Positions 63,096 through 64,000 of a stretch of 64,000 bases of DNA are shown here, piece by piece. Source of the stretch: Blastochloris sulfoviridis (GTDB lineage Bacteria; Pseudomonadota; Alphaproteobacteria; Rhizobiales; Xanthobacteraceae); assembly GCF_008630065.1 (NCBI RefSeq), contig NZ_VWPL01000015.1, forward strand, positions 1-64,000, written 5' to 3'. The notes below the pieces were generated by a model. The model was not told the origin of the DNA. It did not search any database and worked only from the letters and a program-made list of their open reading frames with translations. A program made the position numbers and the translations under genes. Position 1 is the stretch's first letter, and the number at the start of each line of letters is the position of its first letter.

Positions 63096-64000
63096 TCAGT
63101 TCTGCGTCACGTTCGCGGCGTTGCTGCCGCCGTTCTGGTTAATGGTCGAGGTGTTCACCAGGGAGGTGCCGGACTGCGACACGATTGCCTCGTTGCCGCC
63201 GCCAAATCCCCATTGGTGGATATCCGACGTGTTCGAAGTGCCGGTGCCGGACTGGGTGACTTCGGCCGTCTGATGGCCGTCGTCCTCCTGCATGATCGTC
63301 GAGAGGTTCGTGTTGTTCGTGCCGTACTGCCACACCATGACGTCATTGTAGCCGCCGGCATCACGCTGCGTGATGGTGGAAATGCTCCGGCTATTGACCG
63401 CCTCCTGCGTGACATCGGTCACGTTGAACCCGTTGCCGCCAGTCTGCGTGATCGCTGACCGGTTGCGCAGTGAGCCGCCCGAATTGCCGGACCCGCGTTG
63501 GATCACGGTGGTGTCATTGCTGCCACCGGCTCCGTTCTGGGTGAGGGTCGAGATGTTCTCGTTGGATGACCCTTCCTGGGTCACGCTCGTCCAGTTGTTC
63601 CCGCCACCGCCGCTTTGGTTGATCGTGGAGGTGTTGGTGTTGTCGTTGCCCTGCTGGGTGACGCTGAACACCTCATTGTCGCCGCCACCGCCATTCTGGG
63701 TGATGGTGGAGGTGTTGAGGTTGTCCTGCCCTCGCTGATAGACATTGGCAAGATTGCCACCACCTACGCCAAGCTGGTTGATGGTCGATGTATTCAGGTT
63801 GTCCGACCCCTCCTGGGTGACGCTGGTCTCGTTGCCCCCGCCCGTTCCGTTCTGGGTGATGGTGGAATTATTGGAGTTGCGATCGCCGCGCTGGGTCACG
63901 CTGTTGACGGTGTTTCCACCACCGGTGCCAAGCTGGTCGATAATGGAGGTGTTGGAGTTCTCCGATCCTTCCTGCAAGACTTTTGCATTGTTTCCGCCGG
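63096..64000 (-). CDS. Large Asn/Thr-rich curlin-repeat protein, 5' end beyond window
   Basis: At least 300 residues, C-terminal part complete (ends SNAANVTQN). It is made of regular repeats of about 24 residues, each with two strand-like halves: NxNTSTINQxGxGG and GNxxxSVTQxGx, for example DNLNTSTINQLGVGGGNLA. This is the curlin (CsgA) design with Gln, Asn and Gly at the ladder positions. The N-terminus with its signal peptide lies past base 64000. It would form the main fibre of an extracellular amyloid, with CsgH (61004) as periplasmic guard. Exporter genes csgE, csgF and csgG are not in the window. Confidence 0.88.
   Translation of the reverse strand, partial: GGNNAKVLQEGSENSNTSIIDQLGTGGGNTVNSVTQRGDRNSNNSTITQNGTGGGNETSVTQEGSDNLNTSTINQLGVGGGNLANVYQRGQDNLNTSTITQNGGGGDNEVFSVTQQGNDNTNTSTINQSGGGGNNWTSVTQEGSSNENISTLTQNGAGGSNDTTVIQRGSGNSGGSLRNRSAITQTGGNGFNVTDVTQEAVNSRSISTITQRDAGGYNDVMVWQYGTNNTNLSTIMQEDDGHQTAEVTQSGTGTSNTSDIHQWGFGGGNEAIVSQSGTSLVNTSTINQNGGSNAANVTQN

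Overview
The window reads as chromosomal DNA of a GC-rich alphaproteobacterium of the order Hyphomicrobiales (Rhizobiales). The support is the gene order lpxB-lpxI-lpxA-fabZ-lpxD-bamA-rseP-dxr-cdsA-uppS-frr-pyrH-tsf-rpsB, the 14-subunit nuoA-N operon followed by birA, rnj, mce, proS, lolC, lolD and dnaE, a short ProRS, an S2 protein with a long C-terminal extension, a CsgH-type curli chaperone, and dispersed palindromic intergenic repeats. I cannot name the genus from sequence alone.

Layout. 1-1567: 3' part of a chemotaxis receptor (minus strand). 2217-2868: a CHCC zinc-finger protein and a possible 28-residue membrane peptide. 3323-3408: tRNA-Leu(UAA). 3857-5386: a lone RTX-repeat protein. 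5867-21364: the envelope and translation cluster on the minus strand (lipid A, BamA, RseP, isoprenoid and phospholipid steps, RRF, UMP kinase, EF-Ts, S2). 21590-22526: a VapBC-type toxin-antitoxin pair whose two genes are separated by two back-to-back inverted-repeat elements. 22644-22779: a 16-bp tandem repeat. 22931-26440: dnaE with a histidine-rich insertion. 27271-28091: a two-gene unit of an unknown small protein and a dCTP-deaminase-family protein. 28467-35744: lolD, lolC, proS, mce, rnj and birA. 35771-51520: the complete complex I operon, carrying four extra small genes (a Uma2-family nuclease fold, a coiled-coil protein and two related small membrane proteins). 52177-52253: tRNA-Asp(GUC). 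52721-54055: a purine permease of the NCS2/AzgA type. 54230-60938: a translationally coupled transglutaminase/amidoligase, circularly permuted ATP-grasp/alpha-E and transglutaminase operon. 61004-64000: a curli locus (CsgH, an unknown basic secreted protein, a CsgA/B-like curlin and a large Asn-rich curlin cut by the window end).

Most of the DNA is ordinary core genome. The least explained parts are the 54230-60938 operon, whose product is unknown, the four accessory genes inside the nuo operon, the Dcd-like two-gene unit in AT-richer DNA, and at least six families of short dispersed inverted repeats. Two of those families (B and C) have terminal inverted repeats and lie exactly between the antitoxin and toxin genes.
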